Position numbers and translations under genes: made by a program
Shown: positions 45,533-56,125 of the stretch, piece by piece
How the letters are laid out: each line of letters opens with the position of its first letter
How positions within the stretch are numbered: the stretch's first letter is position 1
Notes under the pieces: generated by a model
What the model was told of the DNA's origin: nothing
The model's database searches: none
The model's input: only the letters and a program-made list of their open reading frames with translations
Assembly: GCA_011799875.1 (NCBI GenBank)
Contig: CM022300.1
Span: 168,099,837 to 168,163,836, forward strand
DNA: 64,000 nt
From: Thinopyrum elongatum
Lineage: Eukaryota; Streptophyta; Magnoliopsida; Poales; Poaceae
Reading direction: 5' to 3'

Positions 45533-46006
45533 TGTCGGTGTCAAAACCGGCCGATCTCGGGTAGGGGGTCCCGAACTGTGCGTCTGAGGATCAAAGGTAA
45601 CAAGGGACAAAGGGAACACGATGTTTACACAGGTTCGGGCCCTCTTAATGGAGGTAAAACCCTACGTCGTGCTTGATTGTATTTGATGAGTATGGGGGTT
45701 ACAATAGTTGATCTACCTCGAGATCATAGTGGCTAAACTCTAGCTGTCTAGCCTATGAAAATTCTGATAGCCTCTACGGACTAAACCCTCCGGTTTATGT
45801 AGACACCGGAGGGGGCTAGGGTTGTACAGAGTCGATTTACAGAGGAAGGAAACTATACATCTGGACGCCAAACTTGCCATCCACGCAAAGGAGAGTCCCA
45901 CCCGGACACGAGGAAAGGTCTTCTGCTTTGTATCTTCATGGCCCATCAATCCGGCCCATGTTACATAACCCGGCACCCGAGGATCCCTTAATCCAGGACT
46001 CCCTCA
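45533..46006 (-). repeat. 3' LTR of element H (474 bp)
   Basis: Starts TGTCGGTGTC, ends CCCTCA. The TATA-in-hairpin motif is present at 45786-45813, but the TATA core is changed (ttatgta instead of ttatata). Confidence 0.9.
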
Positions 46007-46439
46007 GTAGCCCCTGAACCAGTCTTCAATGGTGATGTATTCGTCACGTAGATTGTCTTCGTCATTGCAAGGCGGGTTCCTCCTCTGAATAGTTCAAAGC
46101 AATCTTCTGAATAAAAGAACTGTATCCCGCTCTGTATGACAGTCACAACCCTCAACCACGAAGGTAAAATATTTAGTCAAAGTAATGTCCATCAACTGAC
46201 AGCTTTTTCGGAGAAACGTTACATCTAGCTTCTTTATCATTTCGAACCGTTTTTTGGCCTCCCGCTTCATATTTCGAGACACGGCCTCTATCGACACGTC
46301 TCGTCAAAGCGCAGATCATGCCCACTTATTGCGGGATCCTCATCAATACGGGTTTGGGTAATCCAACCGTGCCATTCGCACGACCCCTTGGGAACAGGTG
46401 AGTTTTAAGGCTTGAGGGGGGCGCCTGATATTTACTGCC

Positions 46440-46455
46440 TGTATAAGTGGATAAA
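46440..46455 (+). promoter_or_regulatory. Candidate promoter of the antisense gene in H
   Basis: tgtataagtggataaa, about 120 bp before the ATG at 46560, followed by C+T-rich leader sequence. A plausible TATA box; no other evidence. Confidence 0.4.
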
Positions 46456-46559
46456 GATCCATCTTTTCACCCCACGCCTTCTTCCTTCTCCTGCTTCCCT
46501 ATCCTCAAGCTCCAGTGCCCAAGCTTCAATTCGTCCCACCGCCACCAACCTCTCCAGTC

Positions 46560-49500
46560 ATGTCCGGATCTGGCTCGAAGGGCAAGTGGGAGGCCTCCTC
46601 CGTCATGGAGAATGACATAAAGGACCTCCGGGAGGCGGGGTACTTGTCTACGGATATCGCACACAGACTCCCCGCCAAGGACCAAGTTATCCCCAGCCCG
46701 GAGCCCGGCGAAAGGGTGGTGTTCATCCCTCACTTCCTCCGCGGACTAGGGTTTCCCCTCCACCCCTTTGTCTGCGGCCTCATGTTCTACTACGGGCTAG
46801 ATTTCCTTGATCTAGCCCCAAATTCTTTCCTGCACATCTCGGCGTTCATCATTGTGTGCGAGGCACTACTCCGCATCCCCCCACACTTCGGCCTGTGGCT
46901 CAAGGTCTTCAACGTGAAGCCGAAGGTGGTTGACGGGCAGCATTCGGACTGCGGTGGTGCCATGGTGAGCAAACTCCCCAACACCACTTGGCCTCAAGGG
47001 GCCTTTGTGGAGACCGTCAAGGTCTGGTAGCAGGAGTGGTTCTACATCACCGAACCCCGCGGCGCCAGATGGGCGGCCGTTCCTGAGTTTAGATCCGAAC
47101 CCCCAATGCGGCTCGCGTCATGGACCAACAAGGGTCTGGACTGGGGGTCGACCGCGGAAGTGATGATGATGCAGAAGCGCATCAAAAATATGATAAGCAA
47201 GAATACCAGTCTCACTGACGTGATTCAGGTGATGCTCTTCCGCCGGATCCTCCCCTGCCAACTCCGGCCTCTCCATATGTGGGAGTTCAATTCGGAAGGT
47301 CCCCGAACCCTGCAGCGCTTTTTCGGTACAATGCACGAAGAGATCTGGAAGCTGCTCTTCAAGGCCCAGAAGACGTGGCCGAAGAAGACCGAAGACATCG
47401 GCCTCGACAGCGAGAATCCGGCCACTCCTATAAGTATTTTAGTTCCGAACACAATTTTTGGTCCATAAATCAAAGGTTATACTGAGATTTCCATTCTTCA
47501 TTCAGGGCTGGACAGCGAAGGCGGAGCGGATCAAGTGTCCGGCTCCGCTACCTGAAGACCCAGCCAATCCTCTGCTAATGAGGATGCTGGTTCCGGCACC
47601 GTATCAGGCACCGGAGAAGAAGGCCAAGAAGAAGGGCAAGGAGGCCAAGGGCGGCCTCCGCCATAAAGGTACTTCGGACGCAGTGTCCGAAGAAACCGAA
47701 GCCCACTCCTCCCCCGAGGGGGATGAAGACGAAGAGGAGGAGGAGGTGGAAAATGGTTCTCCCCTAAAGGGGGGAAAGAAGAAAAGGGCCGCCTCCGCAA
47801 ACCTGGAGGAGGGGGCATCCAAGAGGGGGAAGATAACCCTCTCGGACAGTTTAGATACGGACGCCGAACACATCCCCAAGAGGCGTCTCAGGGAAAAGCC
47901 CCTGGCCGAATCGTAAGTGTCGAAAAGGATACTTAGCAAATATTCAGTCTGTTATGGTTGTAATATAACATATCATATTGTGTGTTTCAGCCCAGCCCGT
48001 GACCTCCCCCAACCATCGCTGTTTGAGGCAAACTCTCTGGCACCAGGGATGGGGGAGAGCAAGACGCCTTCGCAAGCCTCTCCACCGACCAATGCGGATG
48101 ACACCGAGGTGTTGTACCGAAGGGCCTCTCCGGGCCACGGAGAGGCAAAGGAGGCCACGAACACGGCGCCTGGGGGTGAGACCTTGGCTGCCGAGAACAT
48201 GGGGGACACAACCCCCATGGAGACTGTTGACGGGGGCTTTGACCAGTTCGGCCCCCAGTCGAACACAATTTCGGAGACCCATATGGCTTCAGAATCGAAC
48301 GAGCAAACCCCTTCGAAAGAGGGGGGAGCGCCAACTCCGTCAGCGACCACCACTAATCTGGAGGCGCCGAACATTCTGGTGAAGGCACTACAACGTGCCG
48401 CCATCGTAGAGGAGCACCGCACCCTGATGGGTGCGGTGGTTGAAAAGGCTCAGTCTGCAAAGAGCGGGCTGAACAAAACCTTCACCAGTCTGTTAACAGG
48501 TTTCGAGGTATGCGATGTAATATTCTTAGCCGCTTATCATATGAAAAAATATGCATGTATATAGGTAGTAGCCCCTGAGACTATGTTCAGTTTTTGAAAA
48601 AAAAGCCGAACAGAGGATCACATAGTATTTGGTAGAGGTGACGGACTTTCCTATTTTTATAACAAGCTTCTCTGTCGGTGACGACCGCCCAGGCCGCTGA
48701 AGTTTCCGATCTCAAGCGGAGGCTGCAGCTGGCTAATGATGATATCGACCGCATGAACAAGCGGTTCGATGAGGCGCAAGGTATGTTTGAAATATCTCGC
48801 ACATGCCTGAATTGATATGCAAATTCTGAGTTTAAACTCATGCGCTGCTATGTGTATGATTGCAGGCAACGCGGCCGAGGTTGAGACCCTCAAGAGTGCC
48901 CTTGCCTAAGCCAAGGAGGAGGCGAAGGCAAGCAAAGCAGCCGCAGACAAAGCGGCTGCAGATTTAAAGTCCGAATAGGTCGCCCGCCGCCAGTACGAGG
49001 AGAGGGTGACCGAAGTGGAGCAAGAGCTAAGGACGCCGCCGGCAAGTGCGAGTCCTTGGAGGAGAAGAATAAGGCCCAGGCGGCCGAACTTGCCAAGGCC
49101 CTCCAAGAGGCCAAGGAGGCGCAGACCGAGTCCCGGGCAGCTCGCGAGGAAATCCGGCAGTCCGAACAGATAGCGGCTGGTAAGCCCTTTCTTTTGCAGA
49201 CTATATTTGGTGGTCAAAGATATGCCTTGCTCACTCGACTGTGGAGATCTCCAGATGCATTTGCGGATCTTTCGAAGAGTGCCGCGGACGCCGCTCAGTT
49301 CTTCCGGGCCCAGGAGGGGCACACGACGGAGAAGCTCTTCTGGTCACAGTTCGCGGCGTTGGAGCGTCCAGCGTTGTTGAACAACCACATGATGCAACTG
49401 GCAGAGCTGCATAGGATGTCCGGATTGGCCATGAAAGACGTCATAGTTCGGCTGTGGCCAACCGCTTCGACCTGGTGCAGTGACTTGCTGACGCGCTGCC

Positions 49501-49720
49501 TCGGATTGAAGCTGTCAAGCGCTCGGCGTGCATAGAAGGTGCGCTGATGGCCTTTGCCTGTGTCAAGATGCACTGGGTGAAGATGAAGGCCGCCGTCGTG
49601 GCGGTTGAGGGCCCACCCGAAGGCAAGGACCACCGCAAGCTGGAGCGGTATTTTGCAGACGTCCTTGAGGGTGCCCAATTAATAGAGGGTCAATGCACAA
49701 AGGATATCATATTTGAGTGA
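46560..49720 (+). pseudogene. Split antisense gene of element H, Transposase_28-like
   Basis: Runs opposite to the element. Exon 1 starts at ATG 46560. It encodes VVFIPHFLRGLGFPLHPFVCGLMFYYGL and LHISAFIIVCEALL, a pattern known as the putative gypsy-type transposon domain (PF04195), and continues in frame to about 47429 through one TAG (47028-47030). Further exons follow likely introns: 47506-47912 (acidic and Lys-rich), 47991-48507 (Ser/Thr/Pro-rich), about 48666-48780 and 48866-49179 (coiled-coil-like Ala/Glu/Lys), and 49200 onward. GTAAGT or GTATG donors and pyrimidine-AG acceptors are seen at most borders, with phases that agree. The first donor reads ATAAGT and exon 5 has stops, so this copy is dead. 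Function unknown. Confidence 0.7.
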
Positions 49721-50950
49721 ATGTATCCGAGCTGTCTAGATGTTGTATTATGAACCAAGGCTTTGTAATATATTTATGCCTTTATCTGGAATTACTTGCC
49801 TCCTATGCAGCCATATTCTGCTATTCTGAAAGTTTGCCAGTCGTCGGCTTCAGCCCCCACGTGGATATTATGGGGGTGTCCGAAATAACGCATGATCACT
49901 CTTGACCCAACGTCTTGGTCCGTGAAGGAGGTGTCTGCGTAGGCGAACCAGGCAATCAGACTATGCGGCTTTATCACTTTCACTTAGCCATAGGAGTTTG
50001 ACGGTGGTGCGAAGTATTAGCCCCTGGTGCGTATGAGGCTATCCGAACTGGGATGCCTTAAGCACATGACTGGACGGAGGCCAGTCCTTCGTATAATATG
50101 GAAGGAATCGCAAAAGATTTATAGCAAGTCGCCGAATAGCTAACCTGCTCTCGCCGCACCATGACAGTCAGTTTTCGGCTTTCTCTACTGACGTGTTTGA
50201 TCGGACGAACCAGAAACACAATCGCAGTAGTTCTCCCTTTACTACCCTAGCCGAACGAGCGGAACGTAAGATAGTAACCATAGGAGCCGGGCAACCCAAC
50301 TATTGACCAAAGACATGATTCGGAGCTGATGCACATAATGCAATATTTGGGACGCCGAAGTACACTCTAAAAGCGTTCGGACTTTTTTTTTTGAAAATAT
50401 AGGTGTCCGAATAGAGCCCTTGGCATTTGAAGCCATTGCGAAGTGTATATGCCAATCTGACGTGAAGAAGGAATACAGATTATGAAATAGACCAATACCA
50501 AATAGGGTTGGTAAAAACTGTTTCCATTATAGTCTGATTGATACGTCAAAACGTGCTCTTTACAGATAATGCTATAAGCATCAGGGCTATTTTATATGCC
50601 GAGAATTTGTCAACAAGGGAAAGCTGTATACAGGTCCTTTAAAAAAAAGGTAGTCGTGAATATCCTTTGGACATCCTGCCGCACGTCTGCGCCGCTTTTC
50701 GCCTTGGTGGAGGATCCTTTGAAAGGATCAACGATCATCTATAGAGAAGGGCCCTTGGAAAGGGCCCTTGTACCACCGTAACGTGATTTAGGTTTTAAAG
50801 AACCTGGAATATGATAGAAAAGAGAAAAGAGAAGAAGGAGATTAAGGTCCGAATAGGGTTGAGCCGTATTATGGACCTCGTCCGCAGAGTGTCTCCGTCG
50901 TCACCCAAGGTATTTTGAGTGCGTAGTTATGCACACGCGATACATATGCC
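49721..50950. other. Non-coding middle of element H
   Basis: Holds the probable 3' end of the antisense gene and sequence with no frame of note. RT and integrase would be expected here in an autonomous element. Strong short palindromes at 50713-50769. Confidence 0.5.
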
Positions 50951-50985
50951 GCGATTAGAGGGGGCGGTGGACGGGGGCAAAATTG

Positions 50986-51870
50986 CTAGTCCAGCGCCGG
51001 ATTGACCGAGCTGTCATTCTGCAGAGTAGGCCGGACTCGTTTAATAGTGTCCGGAGGCTTGATGGCCGATGAAGTGTTCGGCTTGATAAGGCCGCTCTGT
51101 ACCTTGGCTGCAAGGGCCGCGGTGTGCTCCTCAGTACGGAGGGAGCGTTCCATGTTTCCATTGACTGTGATAACGCCGCGGGGTCCAGGCATATTGAGCT
51201 TTAAGTAAGCATAATGCGGGACTGCATTGAAGCGGGCGAAGGCAGTACATCCGAGCAGTGCGTGATAACCACTGTGGAAGGGGACGATGTCGAAGATCAA
51301 TCTTCGCTTCGGAATTTGTCCGGTGAACTGAAGACTACTTCCAATGTTAATGAGCCCGTACAGCGGGCCTCAACGTCGGGTGTCACTCCTTTAAAGGTGG
51401 TGTTACTAGGCTTGATTCTTGACGGGTCAATACCCATTTTGAGGACAGTGTCTTGATAGATCAAGTTGAGACTGCTGCCGCCGTCCATAAGGACTCGAGT
51501 CAGATGATAGCCGTCAATGATTGGATCGAGAACCAGGGCCGCCGAACCTCCGTGACGGATACTGGTCGGGTGGTCCCTGCGATCGAAGGTGATCGGACAA
51601 GCCGACCATGGGTTGAATTTTGGGGCAACAGGCTCTACGTCGATGCTTCGGTGGTACCTCGACGGGCTTGTCCTCGATCGGATCTTGATTGCCATCATCA
51701 TCCTCTTTGGGTGTATCTACCATGTACACGTCGTATGTAGAATTGGCAGTCCAACGTCCGGTGATGGGCGGGTTTTGGCCTGGTTCGGCTCCGGCATCGT
51801 CGTCCATACCGTCGATGTCTTCGGAGGCGTAGTCGAGTATGTCGGTTAAGTCCTCGATAGTGGCTATCAA
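50986..51870 (-). pseudogene. Element H aspartic protease
   Basis: Reading leftward: PITGRWTANSTYDVYMVD and a Pro-rich part (51514-51870). Then the frame 51297-51701 with SACPITFDRRDHP, the active-site loop RVLMDGGSSLNLIY (D-G-G) and FKGVTPDVEARCTGSLTLEVVF. Then 50986-51300 with FDIVPFHSGYHALLGCTAFARFNAVPHYAYLKLNMPG, the second half of the fold. Frames change at least twice. No RT follows. Confidence 0.75.
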
Positions 51871-51921
51871 GTGGGTGGTGGGTGGGACGTAAAATTCCCT
51901 ACACTCAGCCCCTAGTTCGGG

Positions 51922-52584
51922 CTATGCGTAATTCGGAGGTGATACCTCTGTGATGGCGAGAGATTGCATTAAGTCCAGGGCCTTGCTTAAGAGTGAAGGC
52001 CGGACTGGAAACCGAGGACCTGCGGAGCTGGGCATGGCCGACTCTGCCAGGTTGTGTTCACCAGACGCAGACCTTGAGAGTTCAGAGTTGGCCTCCAGAG
52101 GCGAGTTCGGCTCTCTGATGACGAGGAGGGTCCTACTTGATTCTAGGCTCACCGAACATACAGTTGCTTCTGGGCCTTCGGCAGAGGGCTCCATGGGAGG
52201 AGAGGGTCTGGTGGGTTTTAAGATCCCATCTTCGGATGATGTGGCCTGCTCTGGATCTATGGCCAGGGCAGGGATAGTAGTTGGTCTTTGAGTGGCGCCT
52301 GATGACGGATCCGATGGGTTGCCTTCTTGAAGATGAGGAATAGTGGTCGAGGCCGTGAACCCTTCGAAGATCAAGTCTCCTCGGATATCAGCGACGTAAT
52401 TCAGGCTCCCGAATCTAATCTGATGACCAGGGGCATAGCTGTCGATCTGCTCAAGGTGACCAACTGAATTGGTGCGCAGAGCGAAGCCGCCAAATACAAA
52501 AAGTTGACTGGGGAGGAAGGTCACCCCAGAAATAGCATCGTTGTTGATGATCAAACGAGCCATCGATCTTTCTGCCGACGACAC
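51922..52584 (-). CDS. Element H gag-like N-terminal frame (220 aa)
   Basis: Starts about 10 bp inside the primer site (MSSAERSMARLII; the second Met, residue 8, is an alternative). The N-terminal 70 residues look folded (ISGVTFLPSQLFVFGGFALRT, YAPGHQIRFGSLNYVADIRG). The rest is Pro/Ser/Glu-rich and disordered in character. No capsid core or zinc knuckle is seen, so most of gag seems to be missing between here and the protease. The position makes it the start of the element polyprotein. Confidence 0.55.
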   Translation of the reverse strand: MSSAERSMARLIINNDAISGVTFLPSQLFVFGGFALRTNSVGHLEQIDSYAPGHQIRFGSLNYVADIRGDLIFEGFTASTTIPHLQEGNPSDPSSGATQRPTTIPALAIDPEQATSSEDGILKPTRPSPPMEPSAEGPEATVCSVSLESSRTLLVIREPNSPLEANSELSRSASGEHNLAESAMPSSAGPRFPVRPSLLSKALDLMQSLAITEVSPPNYA

Positions 52585-52591
52585 AGTGGAA

Positions 52592-52609
52592 CTCTCAATG
52601 AAAGCACCA
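52592..52609 (-). promoter_or_regulatory. Primer-binding site of element H
   Basis: Minus strand TGGTGCTTTCATTGAGAG, one base from the LTR end. It fixes the minus orientation. I do not name the tRNA. Confidence 0.6.
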
Positions 52610-52610
52610 A

Positions 52611-53085
52611 TGTCTGTGTCAAAACCGGCCGATCTCGGGTAGGGGGTCCCGAACTGTGCATCTGAGGATCGAAGGTAACTAGGGACAAACGGAACACGAT
52701 GTTTACCCAGGTTCGGGCCCTCTTAATGGAGGTAAAACCCTACGTCCTGCTTGATTGTATTTGATGAGTATGGGGGTTACAAGAGTTGATCTACCTCGAG
52801 ATCGTAGTGGCTAAACTCTAGCTGTCTAGCCTATGAAAATTCTGATAGCCTCTACGGACTAAACCCTCCGGTTTATATAGACACCGGAGGGGGCTAGGGT
52901 TGTACAGAGTCGGTTTACAGAGGAAGGAAACTATACATCTGGACGCCAAACTTGCCATCCACGCAAAGGAGAGTCCCACCCGGACACAAGGAAAGGTCTT
53001 CTGCCTTTTATCTTCACGGCCCATCAATCCGGCCCATGTTACATAGCCCGGCCCCCCGAGGACCCCTTAATCCAGGACTCCCTCA
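52611..53085 (-). repeat. 5' LTR of element H (475 bp)
   Basis: Partner of 45533-46006. Contains the TATA core ctatataa (minus, 52873-52880) in the loop of a perfect 9-bp inverted repeat (52864-52872 and 52883-52891). Confidence 0.9.
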
Positions 53086-53384
53086 CCCCCGCTACGGCTT
53101 TGCCCCTCAGCCGGACGGGGAGGTGCAGATGGAATAACCTCTCCTCCCGTACCTTGTGGGGCATGGTCACTGGGATCTAGTTGGTGCTGTCCTTCTCCGG
53201 TGCCTCCTGCTCCTGCTTCGGCCGCAGGGGAGGTGGTAACGACGCCGCCAGTGCCGACCACGTCCTCCGCAGCGTCCACACCTCTAGGCGTCCCCGTAGC
53301 CCCCGTGGCATAGGCGGTCGCGTGCGGCGGGGCCTTCGAGGTGGATGGATGGGCTGCGACGCCGAGCTTCTTCTTTGGCGCCAT
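53086..53384 (-). pseudogene. Element C gag, N-terminal part
   Basis: ATG at 53382-53384, MAPKKKLGVAAHPSTSKAPP, then a Gly/Ala/Pro-rich region. It is cut by element H at 53086 and continues at 45532. It matches the N-termini in A (7129) and, after a frameshift, B (28806). Confidence 0.7.
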
Positions 53385-53463
53385 GGACGATTTAGGCATT
53401 GATGAAGAAGATGGTGGTGAAGATGACGCGCTACGTACACTTCTCGGGTTCGCGCAAGCGCTT

Positions 53464-53482
53464 CCCCCTACCTGGCGCGCCA
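53464..53482 (-). promoter_or_regulatory. Candidate primer-binding site of element C
   Basis: Minus strand TGGCGCGCCAGGTAGGGGG, 4 bp from the LTR end. The best copy of the site shared by A, B and C. Confidence 0.55.
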
Positions 53483-53486
53483 AAGA

Positions 53487-54399
53487 TGTCATGGGAAACC
53501 ACGGCCACCTATGGGGCCATGAGCCCCTTTTGGTTCGGCAGGGGGACTGAGCATGTTGCACAAAGAGCAGAGGAGCACAGCGCAGTACGACAGAGATCAC
53601 ACGGGCAGTTTTACCCAGGTTCGGGCCGCCGCGAGTCGTAAAACCCTACACCTGCTTTGGTGGATTGATGGTGGATGGTGGTGGAAACGCAGCGCTCTTG
53701 CCCGGTAGGGTTGCATCAAGGCGAGAGCAGCTACACGCGTACGAGTGTACAAGGGTCCGAATCCTTTCTATCGTTACCATGGGCCTCCTTTTATAGATCA
53801 AGGGGTCACCACAGTGGCAAATCAGTCATTGTGCACTGATTAGATAGCAAACAGTGCTATCATATCTACTCTGCAGATAGAGCAGAATGCATTAAATGTG
53901 CCGCTCAGCGTCACATCATGGCCTGCCCGGCACGCCTTGCCGGGCTGTTTGGCCACCTTCTCTCCTGTCTGTATGACACGTTGCAGGACGGGTGTCATTT
54001 GGAGGCGATTCCTGTAGGAAATGGCTGCCATGTGGCAAAAGGCAGCCACTTAGTCACTTTGGGGCTTGACACCGCACCGATCGATGACTTGCGTCACTGT
54101 GAGGTGGGGCGGTGAAGCCTTGGCAGGGTGTTTTGCCTTCGTAGGACCCGACAGGCCTGCCGGGGTGGTTTTGAAGCTTGCTTTCGGGACAACCTTGACC
54201 TCGCCAGGCTCTCCTGCCCGACAAGGGAGGTTTTCCCTTAGCGGTGTCTTGCTCCTTGGCTTGACTTGGTTTCCTTGGTCTTCACCTTGGTTTACCAAAG
54301 AGTAGATCTCTCGTGCTTGGTCTGGTCCTAGATGTTGCAATCTTGATCTCGGGCCTATGCACGGTCTGCGCAACAGACCCAGGCTTTGTTGCATCGACA
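53487..54399 (-). repeat. 5' LTR of element C (913 bp)
   Basis: Pairs with 36379-37291. TATA core on the minus strand at 53789-53796 (ctataaaaggaggc). Confidence 0.9.
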
Positions 54400-55551
54400 C
54401 CTAATAACAACTAACATTTGCATAGGGAGTAATTAACCCGAGAATTCTTAATCAACAACCCGGGCCAGTGCTCCTCATGAGTGTTGGTCCAAAACAGAGT
54501 CGTGTGACGCTTCCCCAGGGGAAACTCGGGTCTTAGTTGCTATACGCTGTGCTCATCCGATCGTGGCCTGATTTCGAGATGCGGGCAGCTCCAGTCGGGG
54601 TGTCGGCACATCGGGAGGTCTTGCTGGTTTTGTTTTACCATTGTCGAAATGTCTTGTGCACCGGGATTCCGAGCTTGATCGGGTTGTCCCGAGATGGAGA
54701 TTTTCCTCCGCGGATCGTGAGAGTTTGTAATGGACTAAGTTGGGACACCCCTACAGGGTTTAATCTTTTAGGAAGCCATGCCCATGGTTATGTGGCACAT
54801 TGGAAATTTATAATATCTGGTTGTAGTGAACTTGACACTAAACTCAATAAAAATACACCAACCGCGTGAGTAGCCGTGATTATCTCTTGTCGACGAAGTT
54901 CTGGAAGAGAACACGGCGGGGTTATGATTGCAACGTAAGTAGTTCAGGATCACTTCTTGATCATTACTAGTTTGCGACCGTTATACGTAGTCTCTCATCT
55001 TATTCTTGTACTTGTAAGTTAGCCACCATACAAATGCTTAGTGCTTGCTGCAACCTCACCACTAAACCATGCCATACCGATCTTAAGCTTTTTTAGTTTT
55101 GACACCGTGGGTAATGAGATTGCTGAGTCCCCGTGGCTCATAGATTACTACAAACACAGCTGCAAGTACTACTGCGACAGACACAGGTGATGCCACCAAG
55201 CTCCAGTGGGAGTCTGATGAGGACCGTGGGCATTTCTACGTCTCGTTTCTGGATGATCAGTAGTCGCTCGTAGTCAGATAGATCTTGGGATCTGTAGCAG
55301 GGTTGGTTATGTCATTTTATCGTTTATTTTCATCCATAGTCGGACCCTGTCTTCTTTTGGATGATGTATGAATGATTGAACTATATTGTTGTAGACTTGT
55401 GGCGAGTGTAAGCCTCTACCTGGTATTCTCATTTGTTTAGTAAATGATATGTGCCAAGATATAACCAGCTTTGCGACGGACTTAATATGCGATTATGCCC
55501 CTAAGTCGTGCCTCTACACGTGCGGGATATAGTAGCATATTGGGTGTTACA
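54400..55551 (+). repeat. 5' LTR of element D, second part
   Basis: Resumes after element C; its first five bases repeat the CCTAA duplication. It ends GGGTGTTACA, complementary to the TGTAACACCC start. No credible frames; the 54537-54869 frame is chance. Confidence 0.8.
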
Positions 55552-55554
55552 AGT

Positions 55555-55568
55555 TGGTAATCAGAGCC
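55555..55568 (+). promoter_or_regulatory. Initiator-Met primer-binding site of element D
   Basis: TGGTAATCAGAGCC, the usual TGGTATCAGAGC with one extra A, 3 bp after the LTR. Confidence 0.8.
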
Positions 55569-56125
55569 ATACGGACTTAGGAGCCATTGCTTGATCGAAC
55601 CACTCACGTTGTTGAGTCTAGAAAGAAAACTGTTTTGAGTCCTAGATATATATATATCGGAGAGTAGGATTTTTTTTACTCCTCATCCCCTTCGTCGCTC
55701 TGGTGAGGACTCATGATGTAGGTGTTTTGGTACCATTACTCTCCTTTTTCACTCAAATTTTTTTAGGATCACGCGGTATTATGGAATCGGTCTGATATCA
55801 TTGTGACGGGAACTCTATTCTTGGTGCCTCCTGACATTTAGGGGTTGTGGCAGAGTCCCGGGGAGTTGACTCCGAGGTATTGTCGTCAAAGTGTTTATCG
55901 TTTCAGTGCGGAATACCAGAGGACACCGACATCGAAATCGCTTTTACACTACTAGTTGTGAGATAACCTCGACGCCACCCAGTACTGGGGAGGGAGTTCA
56001 GGAGTATTGCCACAGCTACTATAGCGGATGTTTTTTCAAAGGTCTGAGGTACACAATTTCCGAGGTTCTTGGTTATGTGTTGAGGAGGCGGTACATTTGG
56101 AGCATAGAATTCTGCTAGGAGTTGT
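55569..56125 (+). other. Leader of element D, first part
   Basis: Untranslated region between primer site and gag; no frame of note. Interrupted by the CACTA transposon. Confidence 0.6.

Larger units (their letters stand above)
45533..53085 (-). mobile_element. Element H: complete non-autonomous gypsy element with antisense gene
   Basis: LTRs 45533-46006 and 52611-53085 start TGTCGGTGTCAAAACC (TGTCTGTG in the right one) and end GACTCCCTCA. Target duplications CCCCC at 45528-45532 and 53086-53090 match perfectly. Read on the minus strand: primer site 52592-52609, a gag-like frame, protease, about 1.2 kb of non-coding sequence, and a split gene on the opposite strand next to the 3' LTR. There is no RT, RNase H or integrase. 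Only about nine differences in the first 205 bp of the LTRs make it younger than its host C. The DGGS protease and the antisense gene suggest the Tat lineage. Confidence 0.9.
36379..54399 (-). mobile_element. Element C: complete Tat-lineage retrotransposon with nested element H
   Basis: Two 913-bp LTRs (36379-37291 and 53487-54399) start TGTC and end CGACA. Perfect 5-bp target duplications CCTAA lie at 36374-36378 and 54400-54404. Read on the minus strand: 5' LTR at the right, primer site, gag, protease, UAG, RT, RNase H, aRNH, integrase, a 2.1-kb 3' region and the 3' LTR. Element H interrupts gag. I count roughly 18 differences in the first 180 bp of the two LTRs, so C is older than H. The insertion site is the LTR of element D. 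Confidence 0.92.

Noticed and set aside
45533..45540. First reading of the H LTR start at TGTCAAAACC (45539 and 52617), giving no target duplication
   Set aside because: Starting the LTR six bases earlier at TGTCGGTG/TGTCTGTG gives perfect CCCCC duplications, so the earlier start was wrong.
46560..47030. A host gene in the interior of H
   Set aside because: It lies within the target-duplication-bounded element, and its first exon matches a domain known from gypsy elements.
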